Made by a program: the position numbers and the translations under genes
Notes under the pieces: model-generated
What the model saw: only the letters and a program-made list of their open reading frames with translations
What the model was told of the DNA's origin: nothing
The model's database searches: none
Origin: Bathymodiolus brooksi
Taxonomy: Eukaryota; Mollusca; Bivalvia; Mytilida; Modiolidae
DNA length: 64,000 bases
NCBI GenBank assembly: GCA_963680875.1
Contig: OY804585.1
Location: 28,448,186-28,512,185 of the forward strand
Reading direction: 5' to 3'
In this document: in pieces, positions 1-10,691 of the stretch
Numbering within the stretch: position 1 is the stretch's first letter
How the letters are laid out: every line of letters begins with the position of its first letter

Positions 1-1346
1 TTAGATATTAAAACTAAGGGTTCTCCTACCACATACATAGGTGACGCTGAATTTAGATATTAAAACTAAGGGTTCTCCTACCACATACATAGGTGACTCT
101 GATTTTAGATATTAAAACTAAGGGTTCTCCTACCACATACATAGGTGACGCTGATTTTAGATATTAAAACTAAGGGTTCTCCTACCACAGACAGTAGTCA
201 GTGTTTCTGTATTTACTTGGTTTATTAAATAAACATCTATTATTGAAATTTACTGTTCCTAAATGATGGAATTGTTATTAAAAGTAAGGGTTCTCCTACC
301 ACAGATATAGGTGACACTGATTTTAGATATGAAAACTAAGGGTTCTCCTACCACATACATAGGTGACGCTGATTTTAGATATTAAAACTAAGGGTTCTCC
401 TACCACAGACAGTAGTCAGTGTTTTTGTATTGACTTGGTTTATTAAATAAACATCTATTATTGAAATTTACTGTTCCTAAATGATGGAATTGTTATTAAA
501 AGTAAGGGTTCTCCTATCACAGATATAGGTGACGCATATTTTAGATATTAAAACTAAGAGTTCTCCTACCACAGACATAGGTGACGCTGATTTTAGATAT
601 TAAATCTCAGGGTTCTCTTACCACAGACATAGGTGACGCTGATTTTAGATATTAAAACTAAGTGTTCTCCTACCACAGACATAGGTGACGCTGATTTTAG
701 ATATTAAAACTAAGGGTTCTCCTACCACAGATATAGGTGACGCTGATTTTAGATATTAAAACTAAGGGTTCTCCTACCACAGATATAGGTGACGCTGATT
801 TTAGATATTAAAACTAAGGGTTCTGTTACCACAGACATAGGTGACGCTGATTTTAGATATTAAAACTAAGGGTTCTCCTACCACATACATAGGTGACGCT
901 GATTTTAGATATTAAAACTAAGGGTTCTCCTACCACAGACAGTAGTCAGTGTTTCTGTATTGACTTGGTTTATTAAATAAACATCTATTATTGAAATATA
1001 CTGTTCCTAAATGATGGAATTGTTATTAAAAGTAAGGGTTCTCCTACCACAGATATAGGTGACGCAGATTTTAGATATTAAAACTAAGGATTCTCCTACC
1101 ACAGATATAGGTGACGCTGATTTTAGATATTAAAACTCTGGGTTCTCTTACGACACACATGGGTGACACTGATTTTAGATATTAAAACTAAGGGCTCTCC
1201 AACCACACATTGTTGGCGCTTATTACAGATATTAAAACTCAGGGTTCTCCTACCACAGACATAGGTGACGCTGATTTTAGATATTAAAACTAAGGGTTCT
1301 CCTACCACAGACATAGGTGACGCTGATTTTAGATATTAAAACTCAA
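1..1346 (+). repeat. Left part of array, related to 4.86-5.83 kb by a 4,488-bp shift
   Basis: Long units lie at S=193, 411 and 941. From about 370 onward the block matches the sequence 4,488 bp downstream. The long unit at 411 shares the rare gtttttgtattg reading with 4,899, and 941 shares the gaaatatactg reading with 5,429. The unit at 193 has a private gtatttacttgg reading. The stretch around 1,185-1,235 carries a shortened 50-bp monomer with altered bases (acattgttggcgc). No gene-like content is seen. Confidence 0.88.
925..1038 (+). repeat. Long-unit subtype with gaaatatactg
   Basis: A single T-to-A change gives gaaatatactg for gaaatttactg. Copies are at S=941, 5429, 8670, 17485, 20133, 30700 and 31280. 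The last also has a private gtattgcattgg reading. All are left of 32 kb. The unit is otherwise the 114-bp consensus. Confidence 0.88.
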
Positions 1347-1878
1347 GGTTCTCCTACCACATACATAGGTGACGCTGATTTTACATATTAAAACTCAGGA
1401 TTCTCCTAACACATACATAGGTGACGCTGATTATAGATATTAAAACTAAGGGTTCTCCTACCACAGACAGTAGTCAGTGTTTCTGTATTGACTTGGTTTA
1501 TTAAATAAACATCTATTATTGAAATTTACTGTTCCTAAATGATGGAATTGTTGCTAAAAGTAAGGGTTCTCCTACCACAGATATAGGTGACGCAGATTTT
1601 AGATATTAAAACTAAGGGTTCTCCTACCATAAATATAGGTGACGCTGATTTTAGATATTAAAACTCAGGGTTTTCTTACCACAGACATAGGTGACGCTGA
1701 TTTTAGATATTAAAACTAAGGGTTCTCCAACCACAGACATAGGTGACGCTGATTTTAGATATTAAAACTAAGGGTTCTCCTACCACAGACATAGGTGACG
1801 TTGATTTTAGATATTAAAACTAATGGTTCTCCTACCACAGACATAGGTGACGCTGATTTTAGATATTAAAACTAAGGG

Positions 1879-1930
1879 TTCTCCTACCACAGACATAGGT
1901 GACGCTGATTTTAGATATTAAAACTAAGGG
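1879..1930 (+). repeat. Reference copy of the 52-bp short monomer
   Basis: This copy reads as the majority sequence at every position I compared. Taken from ttctcc, it has a conserved core (ttctcctaccacagac), a middle containing the only CpG (ataggtgacgctgat) and an AT-rich end (tttagatattaaaac) leading to taaggg. GC is 20 of 52. Common variants are tacata, gatata or cacata for gacata; gacact, gatgct, gacgtt or gaagct for gacgct; gatctt, gattgt, gattat or gatttc for gatttt; and actcaggg for actaaggg. The variants are shared in blocks rather than scattered, showing that they spread by copying of segments. Confidence 0.96.
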
Positions 1931-2138
1931 TTCTCCTACCACAGACATAGGTGACGCTGATTTTAGATATTAAAACTAAGGGTTCTCCTACCACAGACAT
2001 AGGTGACACTGATTTTAGATATTAAAACTAAGGGTTCTCCTACCTCAGACATAGGTGAGGTTGATTTTAGATATTAAAACTAAGGGGTCTCCTATCACAT
2101 ACATAGGTGACGCTGATCTTAGATATTAAAACTAAGGG

Positions 2139-2253
2139 TTCTCCTACCAGAGACAGTAGTCAGTGTTTCTGTATTGACTTGGTTTATTAAATAAACATTT
2201 TATTAATGAAATTTACTGTTACTAAATGATGGAATTGTTATTAAAAGTAGGGG
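2139..2253 (+). repeat. 115-bp long-unit subtype (aacattttattaatg)
   Basis: This subtype reads aacattttattaatgaa instead of aacatctattattgaa (one base longer), gttactaaatg instead of gttcctaaatg, and agtagggg after it. Copies are at S=2155, 3018, 6643, 14211 and 15074. All sit after a monomer ending in gatctt and a flank reading accagagac. The linked changes show that the unit and its left neighbour are inherited together. Confidence 0.88.
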
Positions 2254-3324
2254 TTCTCCTACCACAGATATAGGTGACACTGATTTTAGATATTAAAACT
2301 AAGGGTTCTCCTACCACATACATAGGTGACGCTGATTTTAGATATTAAAACTAAGGTTTATCCTACCACTTACATAGGTGAGGTTGATTTTAGATATTAA
2401 AACTAAGGGTTTTCCTACCACACACATAGGTGACGCTGATTGTAGATATTAAAACTAAGGGTTCTCCTACCACAGACAGTAGTCAGTGTTTCTGTATTGA
2501 CTTGGTTTATTAAATAAACATCTATTATTGAAATTTACTGTTCCTAAATGATGGAATTGTTATTAAAAGTAAGGGTTCTCCTACCACAGATATAGGTGAC
2601 GCAGATTTTAGATATTAAAACTAAGGGTTCTCCTACCACAGACATAGGTGACGCTGATTTTAGATATTAAAACTCAGGGTTCTCCTACCACAGACATAGG
2701 TGACGCTGATTTTAGATATTAAAACTAAGGGTTCTCCTACCACATACATAGGTGACGCTGATTTTAGATATTAAAACTAAGAGTTCTCCTACCACAGACA
2801 GTAGTCAGTGTTTCTGTATTGACTTGGTTTATTAAATAAACATCTATTATTGAAATTTACTGTTCCTAAATGATGGAATTGTTATTAAAAGTAAGGGTTC
2901 TCCTACCACAGATATAGGTGACACTGATTTTAGATATTAAAACTAAGGGTTCTCCTTCCACATACATAGGTGACGCTGATCTTAGATATTAAAACTAAGG
3001 GTTCTCCTACCAGAGACAGTAGTCAGTGTTTCTGTATTGACTTGGTTTATTAAATAAACATTTTATTAATGAAATTTACTGTTACTAAATGATGGAATTG
3101 TTATTAAAAGTAGGGGTTCTCCTACCACAGATATAGGTGACACTGATTTTAGATATTAAAACTAAGGGTTCTCCTACCACATACATAGGTGACGCTGATT
3201 TTAGATATTAAAACTAAGGTTTATCCTACCACTTACATAGGTGAGGTTGATTTTAGATATTAAAACTAAGGGTTTTCCTACCACACACATAGGTGACGCT
3301 GATTGTAGATATTAAAACTAAGGG

Positions 3325-3438
3325 TTCTCCTACCACAGACAGTAGTCAGTGTTTCTGTATTGACTTGGTTTATTAAATAAACATCTATTATTGAAATTTA
3401 CTGTTCCTAAATGATGGAATTGTTATTAAAAGTAAGGG
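3325..3438 (+). repeat. Reference copy of the 114-bp long unit
   Basis: The first 16 bases (ttctcctaccacagac) and the last part (ttaaaagtaaggg) match the short monomer, the latter with one constant change (aaagtaag for aaactaag). Between them, 3341 to about 3425 replaces the short-monomer middle with a sequence about 62 bases longer, near 25% GC. The extra part has no terminal inverted repeats or target-site duplication, so a simple transposon insertion is not shown. Either the long unit gained DNA or the short one lost it. 147 such units occur in the window, all on the same strand. Confidence 0.95.
3368..3382. other. 15-bp perfect palindrome with AATAAA on both strands, in the long unit
   Basis: GTTTATTAAATAAAC has two 7-base arms around one central A. 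It places AATAAA on the plus strand (3376-3381) and, as TTTATT at 3369-3374, on the minus strand. The same palindrome lies at S+27 to S+41 in nearly all long units. It is lost in the 12 poly-A units, and one arm is altered in the units at S=40,090 and 43,978. AATAAA is the metazoan polyadenylation hexamer. Whether it acts here, or the palindrome matters as a protein site or hairpin, is unknown. Confidence 0.85.
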
Positions 3439-6400
3439 TTCTCCTACCACAGATATAGGTGACGCAGATTTTAGATATTAAAACTAAGGGTTCTCCTACC
3501 ACAGACATAGGTGACGCTGATTTTAGATATTAAAACTCAGGGTTCTCCTACCACAGACATAGGTGACGCTGATTTTAGATATTAAAACTAAGGGTTCTCC
3601 TACCACATACATAGGTGACGCTGATTTTAGATATTAAAACTAAGAGTTCTCCTACCACAGACAGTAGTCAGTGTTTCTGTATTGACTTGGTTTATTAAAT
3701 AAACATCTATTATTGAAATTTACTGTTCCTAAATGATGGAATTGTTATTAAAAGTAAGGGTTCTCCTACCACAGATATAGGTGACACTGATTTTAGATAT
3801 TAAAACTAAGGGTTCTCCTTCCACATACATAGGTGACGCTGATTTTAGATATTAAAACTAAGGGTTCTCCTACCACAGACAGTAGTCAGTGTTTCTGTAT
3901 TGACTTGGTTTATTAAATAAACATCTATTATTGAAATTTACTGTTCCTAAATGATGGAATTGTTATTAAAAGTAAGGGTTCTCCTACCACAGATATAGGT
4001 GACGCAGATTTTAGATATTAAAACTAAGGGTTCTCCTACCACAGACATAGGTGACGCTGATTTTAGATATTAAAACTCAGGGTTCTCCTACCACAGACAT
4101 AGGTGACGCTGATTTTAGATATTAAAACTAAGGGTTCTCCTACCACATACATAGGTGACGCTGATTTTAGATATTAAAACTAAGGGTTCTCCTACCACAG
4201 ACAGTAGTCAGTGTTTCTGTATTGACTTGGTTTATTAAATAAACATCTATTATTGAAATTTACTGTTCCTAAATGATGGAATTGTTATTAAAAGTAAGGG
4301 TTCTCCTACCACAGATATAGGTGACACTGATTTTAGATATTAAAACTAAGGGTTCTCCTTCCACATACATAGGTGACGCTGATTTTAGATATTAAAACTA
4401 AGGGTTCTCCTACCACAGACAGTAGTCAGTGTTTCTGTATTGACTTGGTTTATTAAATAAACATCTATTATTGAAATTTACTGTTCCTAAATGATGGAAT
4501 TGTTATTAAAAGTAAGGGTTCTCCTACCACAGACATAGGTGACGCTGATTTTAGATATTAAAACTCAGGGTTCTCTTACCACAGACATAGGTGACACTGA
4601 TTTTAGATATTAAAACTAAGTGTTCTCCTACCACAGACATAGGTGACACTGATTTTAGATATTAAAACTAAGGGTTCTCCTACCACAGACATAGATGATG
4701 CTGATTTTAGATATTAAAACTAAGGGTTCTCCTACCACAGACATAGGTGAAGCTGATTTTAGATATTAAAACTAAGGGTTCTCCTACCGCAGACATAGGT
4801 GACGCTGATTTTAGATATTAAAACTAAGGGTTCTGCTACCACAGACATAGGTGACGCTGATTTTAGATATTAAAACTAAGGGTTCTCCTACCACAGACAG
4901 TAGTCAGTGTTTTTGTATTGACTTGGTTTATTAAATAAACATCTATTATTGAAATTTACTGTTCCTAAATGATGGAATTGTTATTAAAAGTAAGGGTTCT
5001 CCTACCACAGATATAGGTGACGCAGATTTTAGATATTAAAACTAAGAGTTCTCCTACCACAGACATAGGTGACGCTGATTTTAGATATTAAATCTCAGGG
5101 TTCTCTTACCACAGACATAGGTGACGCTGATTTTAGATATTAAAACTAAGTGTTCTCCTACCACAGACATAGGTGACGCTGATTTTAGATATTAAAACTA
5201 AGGGTTCTCCTACCACAGATATAGGTGACGCTGATTTTAGATATTAAAACTAAGGGTTCTCCTACCACAGATATAGGTGACGCTGATTTTAGATATTAAA
5301 ACTAAGGGTTCTGCTACCACAGACATAGGTGACGCTGATTTTAGATATTAAAACTAAGGGTTCTCCTACCACATACATAGGTGACGCTGATTTTAGATAT
5401 TAAAACTAAGGGTTCTCCTACCACAGACAGTAGTCAGTGTTTCTGTATTGACTTGGTTTATTAAATAAACATCTATTATTGAAATATACTGTTCCTAAAT
5501 GATGGAATTGTTATTAAAAGTAAGGGTTCTCCTACCACAGATATAGGTGACGCAGATTTTAGATATTAAAACTAAGGATTCTCCTACCACAGATATAGGT
5601 GACGCTGATTTTAGATATTAAAACTCTGGGTTCTCTTACGACACACATGGGTGACACTGATTTTAGATATTAAAACTAAGGGCTCTCCAACCACACATAG
5701 TTGACGCTTATTACAGATATTAAAACTCAGGGTTCTCCTACCACAGACATAGGTGACGCTGATTTTAGATATTAAAACTAAGGGTTCTCCTACCACAGAC
5801 ATAGGTGACGCTGATTTTAGATATTAAAACTCAAGGTTCTCCTACCACATACATAGGTGACGCTGATTTTACATATTAAAACTCAGGATTCTCCTTACAC
5901 ATACATAGGTGACGCTGATTATAGATATTAAAACTAAGGGTTCTCCTACCACAGACAGTAGTCAGTGTTTCTGTATTGACTTGGTTTATTAAATAAACAT
6001 CTATTATTGAAATTTACTGTTCCTAAATGATGGAATTTTTGCTAAAAGTAAGGGTTCTCCTACCACAGATATAGGTGACGCAGATTTTAGATATTAAAAC
6101 TAAGGGTTCTCCTACCATAAATATAGGTGACGCTGATTTTAGATATTAAAACTCAGGGTTTTCTTACCACAGACATAGGTGACGCTGATTTTAGATATTA
6201 AAACTAAGGGTTCTCCAACCACAGACATAGGTGACGCTGATTTTAGATATTAAAACTAAGGGTTCTCCTACCACAGACATAGGTGACGTTGATTTTAGAT
6301 ATTAAAACTAATGGTTCTCCTACCACAGACATAGGTGACGCTGATTTTAGATATTAAAACTAAGGGTTCTCCTACCACAGACATAGGTGACGCTGATTTT

Positions 6401-6531
6401 AGATATTAAAACTAAGGGTTCTCCTACCACAGACATAGGTGACGCTGATTTTAGATATTAAAACTAAGTGTTCTCCTACCACAGACATAGGTGACACTGA
6501 TTTTAGATATTAAAACTAAGAGTTCTCCTAC

Positions 6532-7124
6532 CTCAGACATAGGTGAGGTTGATTTTAGATATTAAAACTAAGGGGTCTCCTATCACATACATAGGTGACG
6601 CTGATCTTAGATATTAAAACTAAGGGTTCTCCTACCAGAGACAGTAGTCAGTGTTTCTGTATTGACTTGGTTTATTAAATAAACATTTTATTAATGAAAT
6701 TTACTGTTACTAAATGATGGAATTGTTATTAAAAGTAGGGGTTCTCCTACCACAGATATAGGTGACACTGATTTTAGATATTAAAACTAAGGGTTCTCCT
6801 ACCACATACATAGGTGACGCTGATTTTAGATATTAAAACTAAGGTTTATCCTACCACTTACATAGGTGAGGTTGATTTTAGATATTAAAACTAAGGGTTT
6901 TCCTACCACACACATAGGTGACGCTGATTGTAGATATTAAAACTAAGGGTTCTCCTACCACAGACAGTAGTCAGTGTTTCTGTATTGACTTGGTTTATTA
7001 AATAAACATCTATTATTGAAATTTACTGTTCCTAAATGATGGAATTGTTATTAAAAGTAAGGGTTCTCCTACCACAGATATAGGTGACGCAGATTTTAGA
7101 TATTAAAACTAAGGGTTCTCCTAC
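6532..7124 (+). repeat. 593-bp segment present in copy 1, absent from copy 2
   Basis: Copy 1 and copy 2 match at a shift of 12,056 up to about 6,530/18,586. Thereafter the match resumes at a shift of 11,463. The missing stretch equals seven 52-bp monomers plus one 114-bp and one 115-bp long unit (S=6643 and 6966), a whole number of units. This is what unequal exchange within the array would give. Whether copy 2 lost it or copy 1 gained it cannot be decided from two copies, although 2,044-2,636 in the first 4.5 kb has the same material. Confidence 0.82.
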
Positions 7125-8871
7125 CACAGACATAGGTGACGCTGATTTTAGATATTAAAACTCAGGGTTCTCCTACCACAGACATAGGTGACGCTGATTT
7201 TAGATATTAAAACTAAGGGTTCTCCTACCACATACATAGGTGACGCTGATTTTAGATATTAAAACTAAGGGTTCTCCTACCACAGACAGTAGTCAGTGTT
7301 TCTGTATTGACTTGGTTTATTAAATAAACATCTATTATTGAAATTTACTGTTCCTAAATGATGGAATTGTTATTAAAAGTAAGGGTTCTCCTACCACAGA
7401 TATAGGTGACACTGATTTTAGATATTAAAACTAATGGTTCTCCTTCCACATACATAGGTGACGCTGATTTTAGATATTAAAACTAAGGGTTCTCCTACCA
7501 CAGACAGTAGTCAGTGTTTCTGTATTGACTTGGTTTATTAAATAAACATCTATTATTGAAATTTACTGTTCCTAAATGATGGAATTGTTATTAAAAGTAA
7601 GGGTTCTCCTACCACAGATATAGGTGACGCAGATTTTAGATATTAAAACTAAGGGTTCTCCTACCACAGACATAGGTGACGCTGATTTTAGATATTAAAA
7701 CTCAGGGTTCTCTTACCACAGACATAGGTGACACTGATTTTAGATATTAAAACTAAGTGTTCTCCTACCACAGACATAGGTGACACTGATTTTAGATATT
7801 AAAACTAAGGGTTCTCCTACCACAGACATAGATGATGCTGATTTTAGATATTAAAACTAAGGGTTCTCCTACCACAGACATAGGTGAAGCTGATATTAGA
7901 TATTAAAACTAAGGGTTCTCCTACCGCAGACATAGGTGACGCTGATTTTAGATATTAAAACTAAGGGTTCTGCTACCACAGACATAGGTGACGCTGATTT
8001 TAGATATTAAAACTAAGGGTTCTCCTACCACATACATAGGTGACGCTGATTTTAGATATTAAAACTAAGGGATCTCCTACCACAGACAGTAGTCACTGTT
8101 TCTGTATTGACTTGGTTTATTAAATAAACATCTATTATTGAAATTTACTGTTCCTAAATGATGGAATTGTTATTAAAAGTAAGGGTTCTCCTACCACAGA
8201 TATAGGTGACGCAGATTTTAGATATTAAAACTAAGGGTTCTCCTACCACAGACATAGGTGACGCTGATTTTAGATATTAAAACTCAGGGTTCTCTTACCA
8301 CAGACATAGGTGACGCTGATTTTAGATATTAAAACTAAGTGTTCTCCTACCACAGACATAGGTGACACTGATTTTAGATATTAAAACTAAGGGTTCTCCT
8401 ACCACAGACATAGATGATGCTGATTTTAGATATTAAAACTAAGGGTTCTCCTACCACAGACATAGGTGAAGCTGATTTTAGATATTAAAACTAAAGGTTC
8501 TCCTACCGCAGACATAGGTGACGCTGATTTTAGATATTAAAACTAAGGGTTCTGCTACCACAGACATAGGTGACGCTGATTTTAGATATTAAAACTAAGG
8601 GTTCTCCTACCACATACATAGGTGACGCTGATTTTAGATATTAAAACTAAGGGATCTCCTACCACAGACAGTAGTCACTGTTTCTGTATTGACTTGGTTT
8701 ATTAAATAAACATCTATTATTGAAATATACTGTTCCTAAATGATGGAATTGTTATTAAAAGTAAGGGTTCTCCTACCACAGATATAGGTGACGCAGATTT
8801 TAGATATTAAAACTCAGGGTTCTCTTACCAAAGACATGGGTAACACTGATTTTAGATATTAAAACTAAGGG

Positions 8872-8921
8872 TTCTCCAACCACACATAGTTGACGCTTAT
8901 TTCAGATATTAAAACTCAGGG
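8872..8921 (+). repeat. Diverged 50-bp monomer subtype (catagttgacgcttatttcag)
   Basis: This monomer reads ttctccaaccacacatag, then ttgacgcttatttcag, and ends actcaggg. It is two bases short. Relatives occur near 1190, 5680, 13361, 17737, 20333, 24920, 30957, 31541, 33669, 35649 and 36929. A 52-bp version with the two bases present (acacacatagttgac) occurs near 9300, 20760, 25350, 31960, 37360 and 41250. It usually follows a monomer reading catgggtgacactg or catgggtaacactg, so the two travel as a pair. The 50-bp form accounts for the long-unit spacings that are two bases short of 114 + 52n. Confidence 0.8.
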
Positions 8922-10033
8922 TTCTCCTACCACAGACATAGGTGACGCTGATTTTAGATATTAAAACTCAGGGTTCTCCTACCACATACATAGGTGACGC
9001 TGATTTTACATATTAAAACTCAGGATTCTCCTAACACATACATAGGTGACGCTGATTATAGATATTAAAACTAAGGGTTCTCCTACCACAGACAGTAGTC
9101 AGTGTTTCTGTATTGACTTGGTTTATTAAATAAACATCTATTATTGAAATTTACTGTTCCTAAATGATGGAATTGTTATTAAAAGTAAGGGTTCTCCTAC
9201 CACAGATATAGGTGACGCAGATTTTAGATATTAAAACTAAGGGTTCTCTTACCACAGACATGGGTGACACTGATTTTAGATATTAAAACTAAGGGTTCTC
9301 CAACCACACACATAGTTGACCCTTATTTCAGATATTAAAACTCAGGGTTCTCCTACCACAGACATAGGTGACGCTGATTTTAGATATTAAAACTAAGGGT
9401 TCTCCTACCACAGACATAGGTGACGCTGATTTTAGATATTAAAACTCAGGGTTCTCCTACCACAGACATAGGTGACGCTGATTTTAGATATTAAAACTAA
9501 GGGTTCTGCTACCACAGACATAGGTGACGCTGATTTTAGATATTAAAACTAAGGGTTCTCCTACCAGAGACAGTAGTCAGTGTTTCTGTATTGACTTGGT
9601 TTATTAAATAAACATCTATTATTGAAATTTACTGTTCCTAAATGATGGAATTGTTATTAAAAGTAAGGGTTCTCTTACCACAGATATAGGTGACACTGAT
9701 TTTAGATATTAAAACTAAGGGTTCTCCTACCACAGACATAGGTGATGCTGATTTCAGATATTAAAACTAAGGGTTCTCCTACCACAGACATAGGTGACGC
9801 TGATCTTAGATATTAAAACTAAGGGTTCTCCTACCACAGACATAGGTGACTCTGATTTTAGATATTAAAACTCAGGGTTCTCCTACCACAGACATAGGTG
9901 ACGCTGATTTTAGATATTAAAACTAAGGGTTCTCCTACCACAGACATAGGTGACGTTGATTTTAGATATTAAAACTAAGGATTCTCCTACCACAGACATA
10001 GGTGACGCTGATCTTAGATATTAAAACTAAGGG

Positions 10034-10147
10034 TTCTCCTACCACAGACAGTAGTCAGTGTTACTGTATTGACTTGGTTTATTAAATAAACATCTATTAT
10101 TGAAATTTACTGTTCCTAAATGATGGAATTTTTATTAAAAGTAAGGG
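10034..10147 (+). repeat. Long-unit subtype with gtgttactgtattg
   Basis: The reading gtgttactg replaces gtgtttctg. Copies are at S=10050, 21617, 26100, 32816, 34584, 38218 and 42106. Each is followed within two monomers by a unit reading gacaaaggtgatgc and then gatttcag, so it marks one position in a recurring module of about 4 kb. The first three also read ggaatttttattaaaag at the end. Confidence 0.87.
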
Positions 10148-10355
10148 TTCTCCTACCACAGATATAGGTCACACTGATTTTAGATATTAAAATTAAGGGT
10201 TCTCCTACCACAGACAAAGGTGATGCTGATTTCAGATATTAAAACTAAGGGTTCTCCTACCACAGACATAGGTGACGTTGATTTTAGATATTAAAACTAA
10301 GGGTTCTCCTACCACACACATAGGTGACGCTGATCTTAGATATTAAAACTAAGGG

Positions 10356-10469
10356 TTCTCCTACCACAGACTGTAGTTAGTGTTTCTGTATTGACTTGGT
10401 TTATTAAATAAACATCTATTATTGAAATTTACTGTTCCTAAATGATGGAATTGTTATTAAAAGTAAGGG
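10356..10469 (+). repeat. Long-unit subtype entered by gactgtagttag
   Basis: The usual gacagtagtcag becomes gactgtagttag at S=10372, 12027, 21939, 23594, 26422 and 28130, and gactgtagtcag at S=38540 and 42428. In every case the next long unit, 218 bp away, is the poly-A subtype. The intervening two monomers read gataaaggtgacact or gataacggtgacact, then tacctagg or tacatagg with gatttaag. It is therefore one fixed cassette. Confidence 0.87.
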
Positions 10470-10573
10470 TTCTCCTACCACAGATAAAGGTGACACTGAT
10501 TTTAGATATTAAAACTAAGGGTTCTCCTACCACATACCTAGGTGACGCTGATTTAAGATATTAAAACTCAGGG

Positions 10574-10691
10574 TTCTCCTACCACAAACAGTAGTCAGTG
10601 TTTCTGTATTGACTTGGTTTATTAAAAAAAAAAACATCTATTATTGAAATTTACTGTTCCTAAATGATGGAATTGTTATTAAAAGTAAGGG
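10574..10691 (+). repeat. 118-bp poly-A long-unit subtype
   Basis: The ttattaaataaacatc region is replaced by ttatt followed by eleven A residues and catc, adding four bases and destroying the palindrome and AATAAA. Copies are at S=10590, 12245, 22157, 23812, 26640, 28348, 33304, 35072, 35294, 36574, 38758 and 42646. The last pair of the 3.9-kb duplication (38758, 42646) has ten A then ccatc. The left flank always reads accacaaacag instead of accacagacag. All copies lie between 10.5 and 42.8 kb. Confidence 0.9.

Larger units (their letters stand above)
2139..4518 (+). repeat. Nested 863-bp and 540-bp tandem repeats
   Basis: Long-unit spacings run 323, 322, 218, 323, 322, 218, 322, 218 from S=2155 to S=4421. 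The first two cycles form an 863-bp period (2155, 3018, 3881). The later ones form a 540-bp period (3341-3881-4421 and 3663-4203). The 863-bp cycles begin with the 115-bp long-unit subtype. The same order reappears at 14,195-16,574, within the second 12-kb copy, showing that these small cassettes existed before the large duplication. Confidence 0.85.

Noticed and set aside
1123..1314. Minus-strand 63-codon open reading frame, repeated at 5,611-5,802 and 17,667-17,858
   Set aside because: It is the satellite read in reverse, held open by local variants and a 50-bp monomer that shifts the frame. The two near-identical halves of the peptide are successive monomers. The three copies are explained by the 4,488- and 12,056-bp duplications. 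No start context, codon bias or protein family is seen.
3341..3425. Long-unit extra segment as an inserted transposable element (MITE or SINE)
   Set aside because: I see no terminal inverted repeats, target-site duplication, A/B boxes or tail. Its spacing is locked to the monomer period and all copies lie in one orientation.
10618..10634. Poly-A run as a retroposed RNA tail
   Set aside because: The run replaces the interior of a long unit, with normal unit sequence on both sides. It looks like local A-tract growth after loss of the T, not the end of an inserted transcript.
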